This document shows positions 54,487 through 64,000 of a stretch of 64,000 bases of DNA, one piece after another (the first letter of the stretch is position 1; each line of letters starts with the position of its first letter). Position numbers and translations under genes: made by a program. The notes below the pieces were generated by a model, which was given only the letters and a program-made list of their open reading frames with translations, was not told the origin of the DNA and ran no database searches. The stretch is taken from assembly GCF_002104995.1 (NCBI RefSeq), contig NW_024468249.1, positions 868,001 through 932,000 of the forward strand, in the 5' to 3' direction. The DNA is from Linderina pennispora (taxonomy: Eukaryota > Kickxellomycota > Kickxellomycetes > Kickxellales > Kickxellaceae).

Positions 54487-55957
54487 ATGTGCAGACTATG
54501 TTATTGGAAATTCCAACCCGACAGCGACAGTGGTCGAATAGGCATATTCAGCAGCGAAATCCACCCTTGTATAACTAGATGTATAATCGGCCATCTCAGA
54601 ATCATTTTGGTTGGCATAGTCGTGATCTGGACACTTCTGTGTCTATACTACAGCTCCGTGTATAAGTGCAGTACATTTGCACACAACGTGGTCGTGCAGA
54701 TAGTCGATCTAGATGGCGGTCCAGTCGGCGCCAATATAACACAGATGGTATTGGATACCCCTACAAAGGATTCACTTCCAATCTGGTCTCGTGTGGATGG
54801 CTTGGGCTCTTCTGAAAGCGTCGAGACATGGATTCGGGACAGCGCATGGAGCGCACTTGTCATCAACCCTGCATTGAGTGACAGCCTGAGCAACACACTA
54901 CATAACGGCTCCTCCTACAACTCCTCACAGGCGCTGACTGTTATTGAGTCCAGTGATCGACACCCAACTGGAGAAATGATGTTCATCAAAACCGCCATGA
55001 GGAACGCTATCTCTACAGTTTTATATCAGTACTCGTTCAAGATAGTTCAAGCATTCCAGTTGCACAGAATGGACGCCAGTAGATCAGATGGAGCACAAAC
55101 AACCCCTGTAGCATTGCTTCAGCCGATCGGATATACAACAGTTGATGAGTCTCTAGATACTTCCAGCAATGCACGGCTTGTATTTTTATCTGGCTGCCTC
55201 TGCATGATGGTGTGCTCGCTGTCAAAAATGCTCATATGGAGGACTGCATCATACCCGCTGTTTACCAAAGTTCGATTCAGAGACTTAGCCATTATGTGAC
55301 CGGCTCATATCTTCTGCATGTCGTTAATCGTGTCGTTCTACTTTTCACTGGCGTTTCTAATCTACTGCGAACCTGAGTATGGTGAAAGCGCGTTAAAATA
55401 TAAAACTGCCTCGTTTTTTCAAAATTTGGTTCCTCGGCACAACAGTCAACGCTGCGTATGCGCTTTAGCTGTTCCATTTATACATCAACAGCCCACCAAT
55501 ACTCCTTGTCTGTGCAACCGTCCCGACTGTTATCAGCACAATTATCTCGTGTGCAACACCCCCTAAGCTCACCTCTGGCCCCTACAGGTTCTTCTATGCC
55601 ATACCATCGTACAATGGCTGTCGCATCTTCCAGTATCTGGTCACCGGTGCGTATCCTCGCAACGGCCAGTAAATCGAAATTCTGTTTGCTGGAATAGTGG
55701 CGATGATAATTACCATGGTGGTCTGCATCTGGTTCCGCCAGTTCTTTGTGCTAAACGGCATTGCCGACACAAACAGCCGGTTCTGTGGGAGTGTCTACTT
55801 CAACCAAGAGTTCTATTATTACAAGGATGTTGCTGCGCAGCATCATGGGGACGAAGAGAACGCCATTCAGTCGCATAGCATGGACACACAGTCCATTCAG
55901 ATCAGGGACGCACAAAGCGACGGTGTCAGTCTGTTGGCGGAGGTCCTTGTCTGCTGA
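54487..55957 (+). pseudogene. SNG1-like (DUF3533) membrane protein pseudogene
   Basis: Resembles the DUF3533/Sng1 family; yeast Sng1 gives nitrosoguanidine and drug resistance at the plasma membrane. An N-terminal helix (IILVGIVVIWTLLCLYYSSV) is followed by VVQIVDLDGGPVGANITQM and a large extracellular domain, then C-terminal helices including YRFFYAIPSYNGCRIFQYLV. Defects: in-frame TGA at 55297-55299, a one-base shift at a T6 run (55414-55419), TAG at 55466-55468 and TAA at 55670-55672. Sequence before and after each defect is clearly homologous. Allowing for the single shift, the length is 489 codons, so the gene is complete in extent but dead. Three different nonsense codons cannot come from indel errors. 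Its last 50 codons start duplicated block B. Confidence 0.82.
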
Positions 55958-56088
55958 ATAAATATTCGAATGCTCAGAAGCACCGCTTTCGGTTCCCGTA
56001 TATCCGAATGTATGGTCTGGATGTGCAACTCGGCTCAAGCCGCAGAACCCGCGCGAAATGGCTGCGGATAATTTGCCATGAAAATGAC

Positions 56089-56095
56089 TATAAAA
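56089..56095 (+). promoter_or_regulatory. TATA box of DUF4246 copy B
   Basis: TATAAAA 109 nt upstream of the ATG at 56198, identical in position to copy A. Confidence 0.45.
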
Positions 56096-56197
56096 TGCCC
56101 TTTGACCATCACTCAGAAACAAGCACGACAAAGCCCAGTCATTTACTGTCTTCTTTTCTTCCGCTGGATTCCGTCTTTCTACTCCTTTGCTCCTCCA

Positions 56198-57913
56198 ATG
56201 AGTATCAATACACTATTCAAATGTCTCCGTAAGAAGCATGGCGGCGGTGCTGTGTACGCCAAAGTGGACACTGAAATGCGCACGGTAATGGAGATGCGTA
56301 TGGTCGCAATGAGCGGTGCTATCAGGGCCAAGCCAGGCTGGACCGTCAAGATGCAGGACGGTGCGATTCGCCAGAAGTGGACTACTGAGGCCAAAAGCCA
56401 GGGTCTGACTGATCTAGAAATCAAGTATGTTCTGGAAGAACTCGACTACTACGCCAAGCTGAAAGACTGGCACCCGAGCACGAACGAGCAGGTGCTGAAC
56501 CTCATCCATCCGTCGCTGTACCCACTCTTTTACGACGGGTCTTTCCTGTGCCAGCCCATCGCCTCGCCAGCTGCCGCCCTGGAACCGCTGACTATCAAGT
56601 GTCGGCCGTGCGGTGTTCATGAGTGGCGCAAGGAAACGGCAGACTCAGACATGGGCAACGTTCCAGTCGACGGCGATTATTTGTCGAGGCAGTACTGCTG
56701 GCTCCCTAGTGAGTTCCATGTTCGCGACGATGGCTCGGTCGAAGTCGAGTCGTACATCAATAACCTCCATCCTGTGAGGCATGCAAAGCTGTATCCAACT
56801 ATTGCAAACATCTTTGCTCGTTTCGTGCCCATGTTTGAGAACATGGTCACGGATCTTGCGTTTATGCGTGGCCGCCGCGTCGTACCTGACCCGTATGCGT
56901 GATTTTCAGAAGATGGAAACCCAGACTTGGTCGAAAGCGATGGCGCGGATTCAGGAGAAAGTGATGTGGTTGGGTTTGACGACGAGTATAGAAGGTGGCT
57001 AGAAACCAGGGAGTTCATTCCGCCTCCTCCAGAGGAGTTCAAAATGCCAGACCGTCCTATTCCTGCCTTCAGCTTCCGTAGTCGTCGCCTTCAGGCGATC
57101 GTCAAGATGTCGAACATCGTGCTGACTCCAGACAAGCCAGAGTACGAGGGAGGCAGCTGGCATGTTGAAGCCATGGCCAACGAGCATATCGTTGCCACGG
57201 GAATCTACTACTACGATGTCGACAATATCACAGAGAGCAGGCTCAACTTCCGTCAGTCCATCAAGAGGTTGATTCACTATGAGCAAGGTGATAAGCGTGG
57301 CGTAAGGCTTGGATATGGCATTGAAGTGGATGGCAATCTAGATGCTATGTTGTCTCAAGAACTTGGCAGCGTTGAGGCACTCAGCGGTCGCTGCATTTGC
57401 TTCCCAAATATCTACCAGCACCAGGTCTCTGGCTTCAAGCTCAAGGATCCGTCGAAGCCTGGCCACCGCAAGATCCTTGCCTTTTTCCTCATCGATCCGT
57501 CCATGAGGATCCCATCAACCAAGGTCGTTCCCCCGCAGCAGCAGGACTGGTGGGCTGAGAAGCTGTTCGAGCTCCCGCGATTTGGCAGCCTGCCTCTTAC
57601 AATCAACGACTGCTTGTTCGAGCACATTGAGTGGCCCATGTCGCTTGAAAAGGCCAGGGAAGAGCGCCTGAAACTGATGGCCGAGCGTTCGACAAACAAC
57701 GAGACTGCTACCTCCATGTATTTTGAGCAAAGGTTCAACCTGTGCGAGCACCAGCATGTCTGCCAGCTAATTCCCTGTTGTCAACATTTTAACAATAGGG
57801 AGAGGGGTGGGCCAAGCAACCACCGCCACAAAACGGCATATGGCATTGTTGCATGGGTGCTATTTTACTTGTTTGGTGGCGAAATCAAATTGTTGGATGT
57901 CCACACAATATAG
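56198..57913 (+). pseudogene. DUF4246 protein copy B, with deletion, nonsense codon and lost stop
   Basis: Same family as copy A. Copy B reads in frame across both copy A frameshift sites, and keeps the likely metal-ligand histidine (GGSWHVEAM). However it lacks 132 nt (44 codons) between the YYAKL and KDWHP words, joined at a 6-nt microhomology AAGCTG. It has a TGA at 56900-56902 (TTG in copy A), and its normal TAG stop is CAG at 57752-57754, so the last part would read on to 57913. The two copies have thus failed by different mutations. Truncated products are possible but unlikely to be active. Confidence 0.82.
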
Positions 57914-58147
57914 TAATCGCTATTCGAGTGAACAATGTTAGGAACTGTATAGTGTGGTTGTTTGCCATTTCTGTTGGACTCAAGTTTCTCGGCCTCAGCA
58001 CTCTACACAAAAGATATAAGCAAGGCATGGGACGAGTAGCCCCTTGAGTACTGCATGGAGGCAGAGTGCCAGCATATCAGCTGAAAAGAAAGAAACTTGA
58101 CGCTTAGCCTTACTCTTCACCCCTACAAGTTTATTCTCTAATCTATA

Positions 58148-59890
58148 ATGTCTGTCACCGAGACCGGGACTAAAACCGCTCTCGACGAGACCCTCACTCT
58201 GCGGGATTCGGGCGCTATGGAAGCTGTGCCAGATATCAATGAGCAGCCTATTTCCGAGAAAGCGCTTGAGGCTGGTGCAGGTGCAGAGAGTCACTCTAGT
58301 GAAGCGGCCAATGGCAGTCCTGTTGCTTCCAACGAAGCAGCCGGTGGTGATTTGGCTTCATATACGCTTTCCAAGAAGCAGCTTTTTTGCGCAATTGCTA
58401 GCATAGGCATGCTGTTTTTTATTTCTGCTCTGGATGCAACTATCATGGCCAGCATTTATGTACCAATTGCCAGTGATTTTGATGCGCTAGGCCAGGCTGT
58501 CTGGATCATCACCACGTACATGCTATCGTCGACGATTGTACAGGCGATTATCGGCAAAATCAGCGACATCCTTGGCCGCGTTGAGACTATTTTAACCAGT
58601 ATCGCTATATTTTTGGTTGGCTCCGTTCTCTGCGGGGCATCGCAGTCGATGAACATGCTCATCGCCAGCCGCACAATCCAAGGAGTCGGCGGTGGTGGAA
58701 TCCTTGGTCTGGGGATGGTTGTATTAGGCGATCTTTTCAGCGAACGGGAGCGTGGCAACTACATTGGCGTGTTTAGTGCAATATTCACTATTGCCACCGT
58801 AGTCGGACCGGTGATGGGTGGCGGCATCGTCGAGCATGCTTCATGGCGAATCGTATTCTGGATCAATATTCCAGTCTGTGTCATTGCCATGGCCCTGATC
58901 TTCTTCACGCTCAAGCTGCCAAAGACCAAGGGAACGTTCAAGGAGAAAATCAAGCGCATTGACTTTATCGGCTGTGTGTTGTTCACCATTGGGATGGTTC
59001 CTATTTTGCTTGGACTGTCTTGGGGTGGCCAACAGTACGAGTGGACATCGGCGCAGGTCCTGGCGTGTCTCATTTGCGGATTTGTCGTACTGCTTGTGTT
59101 TGGATATGTCGAGTACCGCTTTGTTACTGACCCAATCATCCCAGTACGTCTCCTAGGAAACCGCAATGTCCTTTCAGCCTTAATGGCAGTGTTTGCCATA
59201 GGTGGAGTATCATTTGGGGCCCTTAATAACATTCCTGCCTGGGAACTCGCGATCAAGCACGCGTCAACTACATCAGGTGGATTGCATCTTCTTCCTATGG
59301 CCCTTGGGGTTGTATTGGCATCGCCTCTGTGTGGTATTTATATCGCCAGGTCAGGTCGATTCCTCATACCGATTCGTGTTGGTGCAGTCCTTGCTGCAGC
59401 CGGTGCGTCCTTACTTTTGCTGTACAAAGCGAGTACTGGCTTTGGAGAAAGGATTGTTTATCTATTTCTACTTGGGCTCGGCGTTGGTTTCGTGTCTCAG
59501 CCACCTCTGCTTGTCTGCCAAGCTAGTGTTGCTGGCAAGCACATGGCAACAGTGACGACATCATATTCCTTCATTCGAACACTGGGTGGAATCCTCGCAA
59601 CCAGCATTATGACTTCAATCCTGGACAGCCGCATCAAGACAGGTATCACCGGCTTGGTGAACGAATTCCCTACGCATGCGTCAGATATAGCGTCTACTCT
59701 TGGAGACCAGCGCAACATTTACAGTGATACTATTCCGCACGACATCCAGTCAAGAATCATCCATCTTTGGGCTGACAGCATGCACAGTGCGTTTTACGTA
59801 TTTGTTGCATTTAGTGGAATATTGGTCATATTCTGTTCAGCAATTAGGCATGTCGATCTTGGCAAGGAGCGCAAGAAAACAATTGAATAA
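58148..59890 (+). CDS. DHA2-type MFS multidrug transporter copy B (intact)
   Basis: 580 residues in one frame, about fourteen membrane helices after a polar cytosolic N-terminus of roughly 75 residues. Family motifs: SALDATIMASIYVPI in helix 1, GKISDILGRVE (motif A), ASRTIQGVGGGGILG (motif B) and GPVMGGGIVEHASWRIVFWI (motif C, typical of drug:proton antiporters). The C-terminus ends in basic residues (GKERKKTIE). Likely exports toxic compounds or transports basic amino acids across the plasma or vacuolar membrane; the substrate cannot be read from sequence. It is the only undamaged member of either duplicated block, suggesting selection on transport. Confidence 0.92.
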   Translation: MSVTETGTKTALDETLTLRDSGAMEAVPDINEQPISEKALEAGAGAESHSSEAANGSPVASNEAAGGDLASYTLSKKQLFCAIASIGMLFFISALDATIMASIYVPIASDFDALGQAVWIITTYMLSSTIVQAIIGKISDILGRVETILTSIAIFLVGSVLCGASQSMNMLIASRTIQGVGGGGILGLGMVVLGDLFSERERGNYIGVFSAIFTIATVVGPVMGGGIVEHASWRIVFWINIPVCVIAMALIFFTLKLPKTKGTFKEKIKRIDFIGCVLFTIGMVPILLGLSWGGQQYEWTSAQVLACLICGFVVLLVFGYVEYRFVTDPIIPVRLLGNRNVLSALMAVFAIGGVSFGALNNIPAWELAIKHASTTSGGLHLLPMALGVVLASPLCGIYIARSGRFLIPIRVGAVLAAAGASLLLLYKASTGFGERIVYLFLLGLGVGFVSQPPLLVCQASVAGKHMATVTTSYSFIRTLGGILATSIMTSILDSRIKTGITGLVNEFPTHASDIASTLGDQRNIYSDTIPHDIQSRIIHLWADSMHSAFYVFVAFSGILVIFCSAIRHVDLGKERKKTIE

Positions 59891-62410
59891 TTACAGCATA
59901 GAATAAAGTATAGGTCGGTCTACTGCTAACATTTTCTTTGTGTTGGGTGATTGGGGTTATAGTGAGTTCTTATGAAACAGGAGTGAAAATTATGAGGACA
60001 TGGACATAATATATACATCTCAGTTGTTGCGCGAGCGTCGTCGATTTTTTGGTATGATCGAGACACCCATGCCTCGGCCATCTAAACATCGCCCTTTAGA
60101 AGTCTGAATCCGAGCTGCCATTGTTTGCGGCTGGACCAGAGCCCCTGCTGCTGTGTCTGATCCTGGGTGCCGTCATTGGTGATGTCACTGGCATTGGTGC
60201 CTGGAGTTGGCGGAAAGCAACACTACAGCGAAATAATGCAAATACACTTAGATATGGTGTAGTTATGATAGTCCTAGCGTTGTGATAAGATGTGGGAACA
60301 AGTAGTGCCAGAGCTTTTCTGCGTGTTTGCGAAATAGAATGAAGTTAAACCCCACAGGGAAAAAGTAGAACAGAAATTAATGGCACCACCTGCTGCCCTT
60401 TATGAAGATTTCGTCTTACCACTCAGACGTTGACCAGTAACGATACCAGAGCAGCAAGCTATGATCGCAGTGATTACACACCTCTACTTAATATTTCCAT
60501 TGGCTCAGCACCTCTAGTGGTATGAATGTGATCCTGGGTCGCCTCTGCACTCCATATATTTACCATAACAGGGACATACCCAAGTATATATTTGGCTACA
60601 GCATGAACCTGTTCCCTGCGCCGCTGTGTATTCTAGCTGCGACTATGTCGCACTTTATCATTCCCCAGCACAACATGCAAGAGGGGTAGCTACATCGACT
60701 AAACTCTTCGCTTTTTGCATACAGCTTTCTGATCCTACTTTTCTGACATTCATATATCTTTTGCACGCTAGGGCAGCATACATTCTAGAATCAACATGGC
60801 CCTTGAGCTACTTGTTCCTAATACAGTACTATGTGCCCATTTTATCATTGTTTAGGTCCAACCACTGACCATGGCACTCCTATGTATGATGATTGCATGT
60901 CATGATATCGTTGCCTCTGATAATATCGCAGCATCTCGACATGGTGTAAGGGCCTGTCAGCGTATGCACACAGCACCTGGTCTTCAGCCATTTTTCTCCT
61001 AGCTAGTTTTAAAGCTATTATCGACACCTACACTTTCCATCGATGTTTTCTATTGAGGCACAAATGGTGTCATCGCTATAGCCATCGAAGGACAATTATC
61101 GCCTACGTACCGAAAGTTAAGTGTCTGGTTGATCTTGTGTATTTGTATCTGTATTTGTTTTTTGCTATTATGTTTCCCCAGCTGCAGAGAATCATGCTGT
61201 TTGTGCTAGGACTTTTGGTTCCAGTACTTAGGGTTCAGTTCCTGGGGGTAGTAGGTTATATATGGACTGAATCCTCTTGAGTTCTGTTTTGGGCATGGTC
61301 CTGTTGGTAGTGGCAGGGTATATCGGACTTTTCTTTGTATTCACCCACTCTTCTCCCTTGGTAGGTGGTGCTGAACGGCACTAGGCTTGTGGATGCTCAG
61401 CACTGGGGTAAGTGTTTGCTCTTCATCTCATCTCAGTATACATATATCTTGCCGAAATTTGCGCGTCTTTTAACCAGCAATAGTACTTGCTGGGGGCCAT
61501 CTTGGCTTCGACAAGGGGATGCGATCGGTGTGGGGGTGATGGACCGCATATGCTCGAGCTTGTGAAAGCGCAAAACTATAAACTATTGAATAACCAGCTT
61601 TTAATAGATGTTGCGGTTCCATGTTTAGCGCTCTTGCAGCTATTATTCCAAAGATATACTACGCTAACCCTTGATATGTATCGATGTTAGTAAAGTCTAA
61701 TTCAGCCCACCTATTGATGGCCGCTATTAGGCATCAGTCTGCAGACTGGTCGTGCCAGCCTCGTGCTTGCTGCAATAGCAGCGCGGCATCCAGGATACCC
61801 ATTCACGCTTTTGGTGGTCCCGGGCCACATCTGTCGATCATCAGTCTGGCATCAAAATCGATAAACAAACAAGATGCAAAAATGGCCGGATTGCCCTTGC
61901 CAAGCATCTATCGCTTTCTTTCAACATACAAAGGATAGCACATATAGACATTTTCCAGGAACAGTACGTAGACTGAGCCCCATCACAGCCCAGATACAAC
62001 GCGTCCTCCTTTTGTCACAGACACGGCAGAAATGCGCATGGTGTAAATGTCCAAATAAGAACATGGCGATGCCCTTCTATGCAGTAGTTCTGTACGGAAT
62101 AGGCCCACTCCTCTCACCGTTTTTCTTGTTTTCTGGGAATCGGCAAAGGAGAAATCCGCGCCTATTCCCAACAATTGATGTTTGATTTTAACCAGCCAAA
62201 AATATTTCGTGGCACGGGTATTTAAAAAAAAAAAAAAAAACCTGTATCCTAATGGAATTGCTAGTTTTCGAGAATGGGTTCAAGGCAGACCCCGCTTAGG
62301 AAGGCTGTTTGGAGATACGTTTAAATGACTAGCCGGCCCGCGGTCTGTGGAGGAAATTTTTATTGTTCTTCAATATTCTTTTACAGCGTCAACAACTCAT
62401 TTTCTAAATA
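59891..62410. other. 2.5-kb AT-rich region without a clear gene
   Basis: No complete family-like gene on either strand. Two islands look slightly exon-like: about 60105-60225 on the minus strand (a GC-richer Gln-rich frame ending in a stop), and 61365-61410 on the plus strand, a short open stretch followed by GTAAGTG. A run of about 18 A occurs near 62223. Probably decayed sequence or an unrecognised small gene. Confidence 0.4.
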
Positions 62411-62743
62411 ATGTCAGGCTGTGCTCAAGGTGCACTGGTGGCTAATGGCGGCAACTCGTACTGGATCGCCTACAATGGCACTGTGCAGCAGGTGTGGAAA
62501 AACATCGACACATCTTTAGTCAACTGCACAACAGACAAGGATACTCTCAGCTGCTGCTACTCTAACGAGTGCAAGAATTTTGTTTGCCCTGGAGATGAGG
62601 CCAGCAGCAGCGACTACAGTCTTCTGAGCGCTGCTATGCAGCAGGCAGCTAATGTCCAGAATACCGCAAGCTCTGCGGGCAAGATACGTGTAGGTGCTGC
62701 GCTTCTCCTCACGCTGACCCTCCTGCCATTCGCTCTCGCCTAG
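62411..62743 (+). CDS. Small Cys-rich protein C with GPI-signal-like C-terminus (new family)
   Basis: 110 residues, third member of the unrecognised family. Cys at 4, 39, 48, 49, 54 and 59, spacing identical to B. Shared words: QGALVANGGNSYWIAYNG (compare TNGDSFWVVHMG in B), QQVWKNID, CKNFVCPG. After a short linker it ends AGKIRVGAALLLTLTLLPFA plus LA, a hydrophobic tail preceded by small and basic residues. An in-frame TAA lies 6 nt before the ATG, so the N-terminus is leaderless unless spliced. It is about 2.5 kb past MFS copy B. Confidence 0.7.
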   Translation: MSGCAQGALVANGGNSYWIAYNGTVQQVWKNIDTSLVNCTTDKDTLSCCYSNECKNFVCPGDEASSSDYSLLSAAMQQAANVQNTASSAGKIRVGAALLLTLTLLPFALA

Positions 62744-63112
62744 CTACACTGCGAGCGGCGAGCTGCTTTCTCCGGGCAGGGTTTAATAGCTATTTATTCC
62801 TGATACTACTTTGCACAATAATTCCGACACTATAATATCGCTCAAGACTGCAAGCCAATCGAGCAAGGTCACAGAGGCAGTAGCTGATACGATATAGGCA
62901 GGGGTTGTAGTGTGCTTTGGCAAGAGGTTGGTCCTTATCATATGTCCATCACTAAGCACCCCATTGATCGTGGACTCTGTCATGCCGTGCTAGGCACCAA
63001 GCAACATGCTGTTGCTTCGCTTTGTGCTCGCAGAACTGAGGATATGCAGGACCATACGCGATGGATACTGGAGGCGTACTGCAAGTAGCATTCATCCATA
63101 GATATCAAGATT
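62744..63112. other. 369-bp intergenic region
   Basis: Lies between the convergent Cys-rich gene C and the partial gene at the right edge. No gene seen. Confidence 0.4.
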
Positions 63113-64000
63113 TTACGGGAGATATAGACAGCTGCGAACCCAGTTTGCCAAGCCGGGGATTGTGGCCAAGTTGACTCTCTTGTCGACAGACTCGGGATCA
63201 ATCCCGAGCTCGTCGCAGAAAATGTCCTTGACTGCAAGGAGCTCCGGGGTAGCCAGCTCCATCAGCGAGCACGAGCCAACATCGTACAGGTCGACAGACT
63301 CGATATCCGCCCAGATTGGACACATGTACGGCCCAGGCAAAAACGATGTGTGGAAGCGGCCAGTGACATTGGCATTGATTTGGCCTATGCTGCGTCCCTG
63401 CGTGCTCACCTCGCTTGGTGCGTGGTTGGTGTCAAATGTGCGCAGGTCCTCCAGGTGCATCTCGAAGTTGGCCACCGACTTTTCTTTTGGCGCATCGCTC
63501 GTGTTTGAAGGCTCGCTGTCCTGCTTCCTGCATACAGAGCTCATCTTGCGCCATGTCTTGGACGAGTACGGATACTGGTGCTCATTGCTGGACACAAGCT
63601 TCTTGTACCAATCATCACCGGGAAGCGGCATCCATGGATCCAAGTTGATGCGGCGATACGCAAGGTCGACAATCGAAAATGGCTTGTCGTAGTTGTACTT
63701 CTGGTTACTCTTTTGCATCTCCTCGCGCTTCTCATCGGTCAGCTGCAGGTTTGGAATCTCCTCGCGGAACCATGTCGCACCATAGACATCGTCCATTTCG
63801 GCGATTTCGTCCAGATGGTAGTAAACCCAGATCCGATCCTTGTAGTCAACGTAGAAAAGACATGGGACATTGGGTCCGCCCGTCGCTGGCGCATATGTAT
63901 CAGACACAAATGCTGCCACTGTGTCCTGGAATTTGAACTGGATGACGCTGGCATTGGCACGCAAGCGCGAGATAAGGCCACTGATATCGGTGAACTGGCT
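63113..64000 (-). CDS. Unrecognised protein, 5'-partial at right edge
   Basis: The minus-strand frame is open from the right edge to a stop at 63113, at least 295 residues; the true start is outside. I do not recognise the family. The edge-proximal part (VIQFKFQDTVAAFVSDTYAP, then PCLFYVDYKDRIWVYYHLDE) alternates strands like a beta-propeller blade. A Lys/Glu-rich helical part follows, then RRINLDPWMPLPGDDWYKKL, and a C-terminal part with FLPGPYMCPIWADIESVDLY. The first in-frame initiator-like codon in view is a TTG, so any gene model starting inside the window is artificial. Codon use looks like that of the housekeeping genes. No membrane helix or signal peptide is visible in this part. Confidence 0.7.
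   Translation of the reverse strand, partial: SQFTDISGLISRLRANASVIQFKFQDTVAAFVSDTYAPATGGPNVPCLFYVDYKDRIWVYYHLDEIAEMDDVYGATWFREEIPNLQLTDEKREEMQKSNQKYNYDKPFSIVDLAYRRINLDPWMPLPGDDWYKKLVSSNEHQYPYSSKTWRKMSSVCRKQDSEPSNTSDAPKEKSVANFEMHLEDLRTFDTNHAPSEVSTQGRSIGQINANVTGRFHTSFLPGPYMCPIWADIESVDLYDVGSCSLMELATPELLAVKDIFCDELGIDPESVDKRVNLATIPGLANWVRSCLYLP

Larger units (their letters stand above)
55790..59890 (+). repeat. Duplicated block B (direct copy of about 18460-22715)
   Basis: Second copy of the SNG1-tail/DUF4246/MFS block, same order and strand. It is about 0.13 kb shorter because of a deletion inside the DUF4246 gene. Left homology continues to about 55780-55820, inside the SNG1-like gene. Right homology ends at the MFS stop codon. 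Confidence 0.9.

Overview
This is a nuclear DNA segment of a fungus. Spliceosomal introns, a ubiquitin-eL40 fusion, SRP54, INO80, exocyst Sec8, PMT1 O-mannosyltransferase and fungal mitoribosomal proteins (mL60, an L51/S25/CI-B8-fold protein) all show this. FIBP-like and FANCE-like genes, a short F-box-like gene and moderate GC suggest an early-diverging fungus. Kickxellales (Coemansia/Linderina type) is my guess, but I cannot prove it from sequence alone.

Layout. 0-16 kb is housekeeping: REV1 (5' end outside the window), MET22/HAL2 (-), ubiquitin-eL40 (UTR intron), delta-COP (start codon alone in exon 1), FIBP-like (-), ZNHIT3/HIT1-like, a mitoribosomal protein (-), a large UNC13/C2 protein, and IPK1 (-). 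16-23 kb is accessory: an F-box-like gene, a small Cys-rich gene (copy A), then duplicated block A (tail of an SNG1-like gene, a broken DUF4246 gene, a frameshifted DHA2-type MFS transporter). 23-53 kb is housekeeping again: SEC8, eL41 (25 codons), FANCE-like, mL60, PUS3/DEG1, allantoinase, SRP54, RPF1, INO80, SPG1/TEM1-like GTPase, RAMP4/YSY6-like, PMT1, kanadaptin-like (-). 53-63 kb is accessory: Cys-rich gene B, an SNG1-like pseudogene, duplicated block B (broken DUF4246 gene, intact MFS transporter), a 2.5-kb stretch without a clear gene, and Cys-rich gene C. The window ends in a partial, unrecognised minus-strand gene.

Most notable. (1) Three small proteins share the pattern C4-x(33-34)-C-x8-CC-x4-C-x4-CPG and a GPI-signal-like hydrophobic C-terminus, but have no N-terminal signal peptide. 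In two of them a stop codon just upstream of the ATG fixes the start. I recognise no described family. Two of the three lie next to the SNG1-like/DUF4246/MFS cassette. (2) That cassette exists as two near-identical direct copies about 37 kb apart with different lesions in each copy. (3) Five conserved housekeeping genes carry about a dozen single-base shifts, all in the same (+1) sense and clustered in space. This looks like assembly insertion errors and warns against calling pseudogenes from frameshifts alone. (4) All eight introns inferred end in TAG, and three sit at or within a few bases of the start codon.
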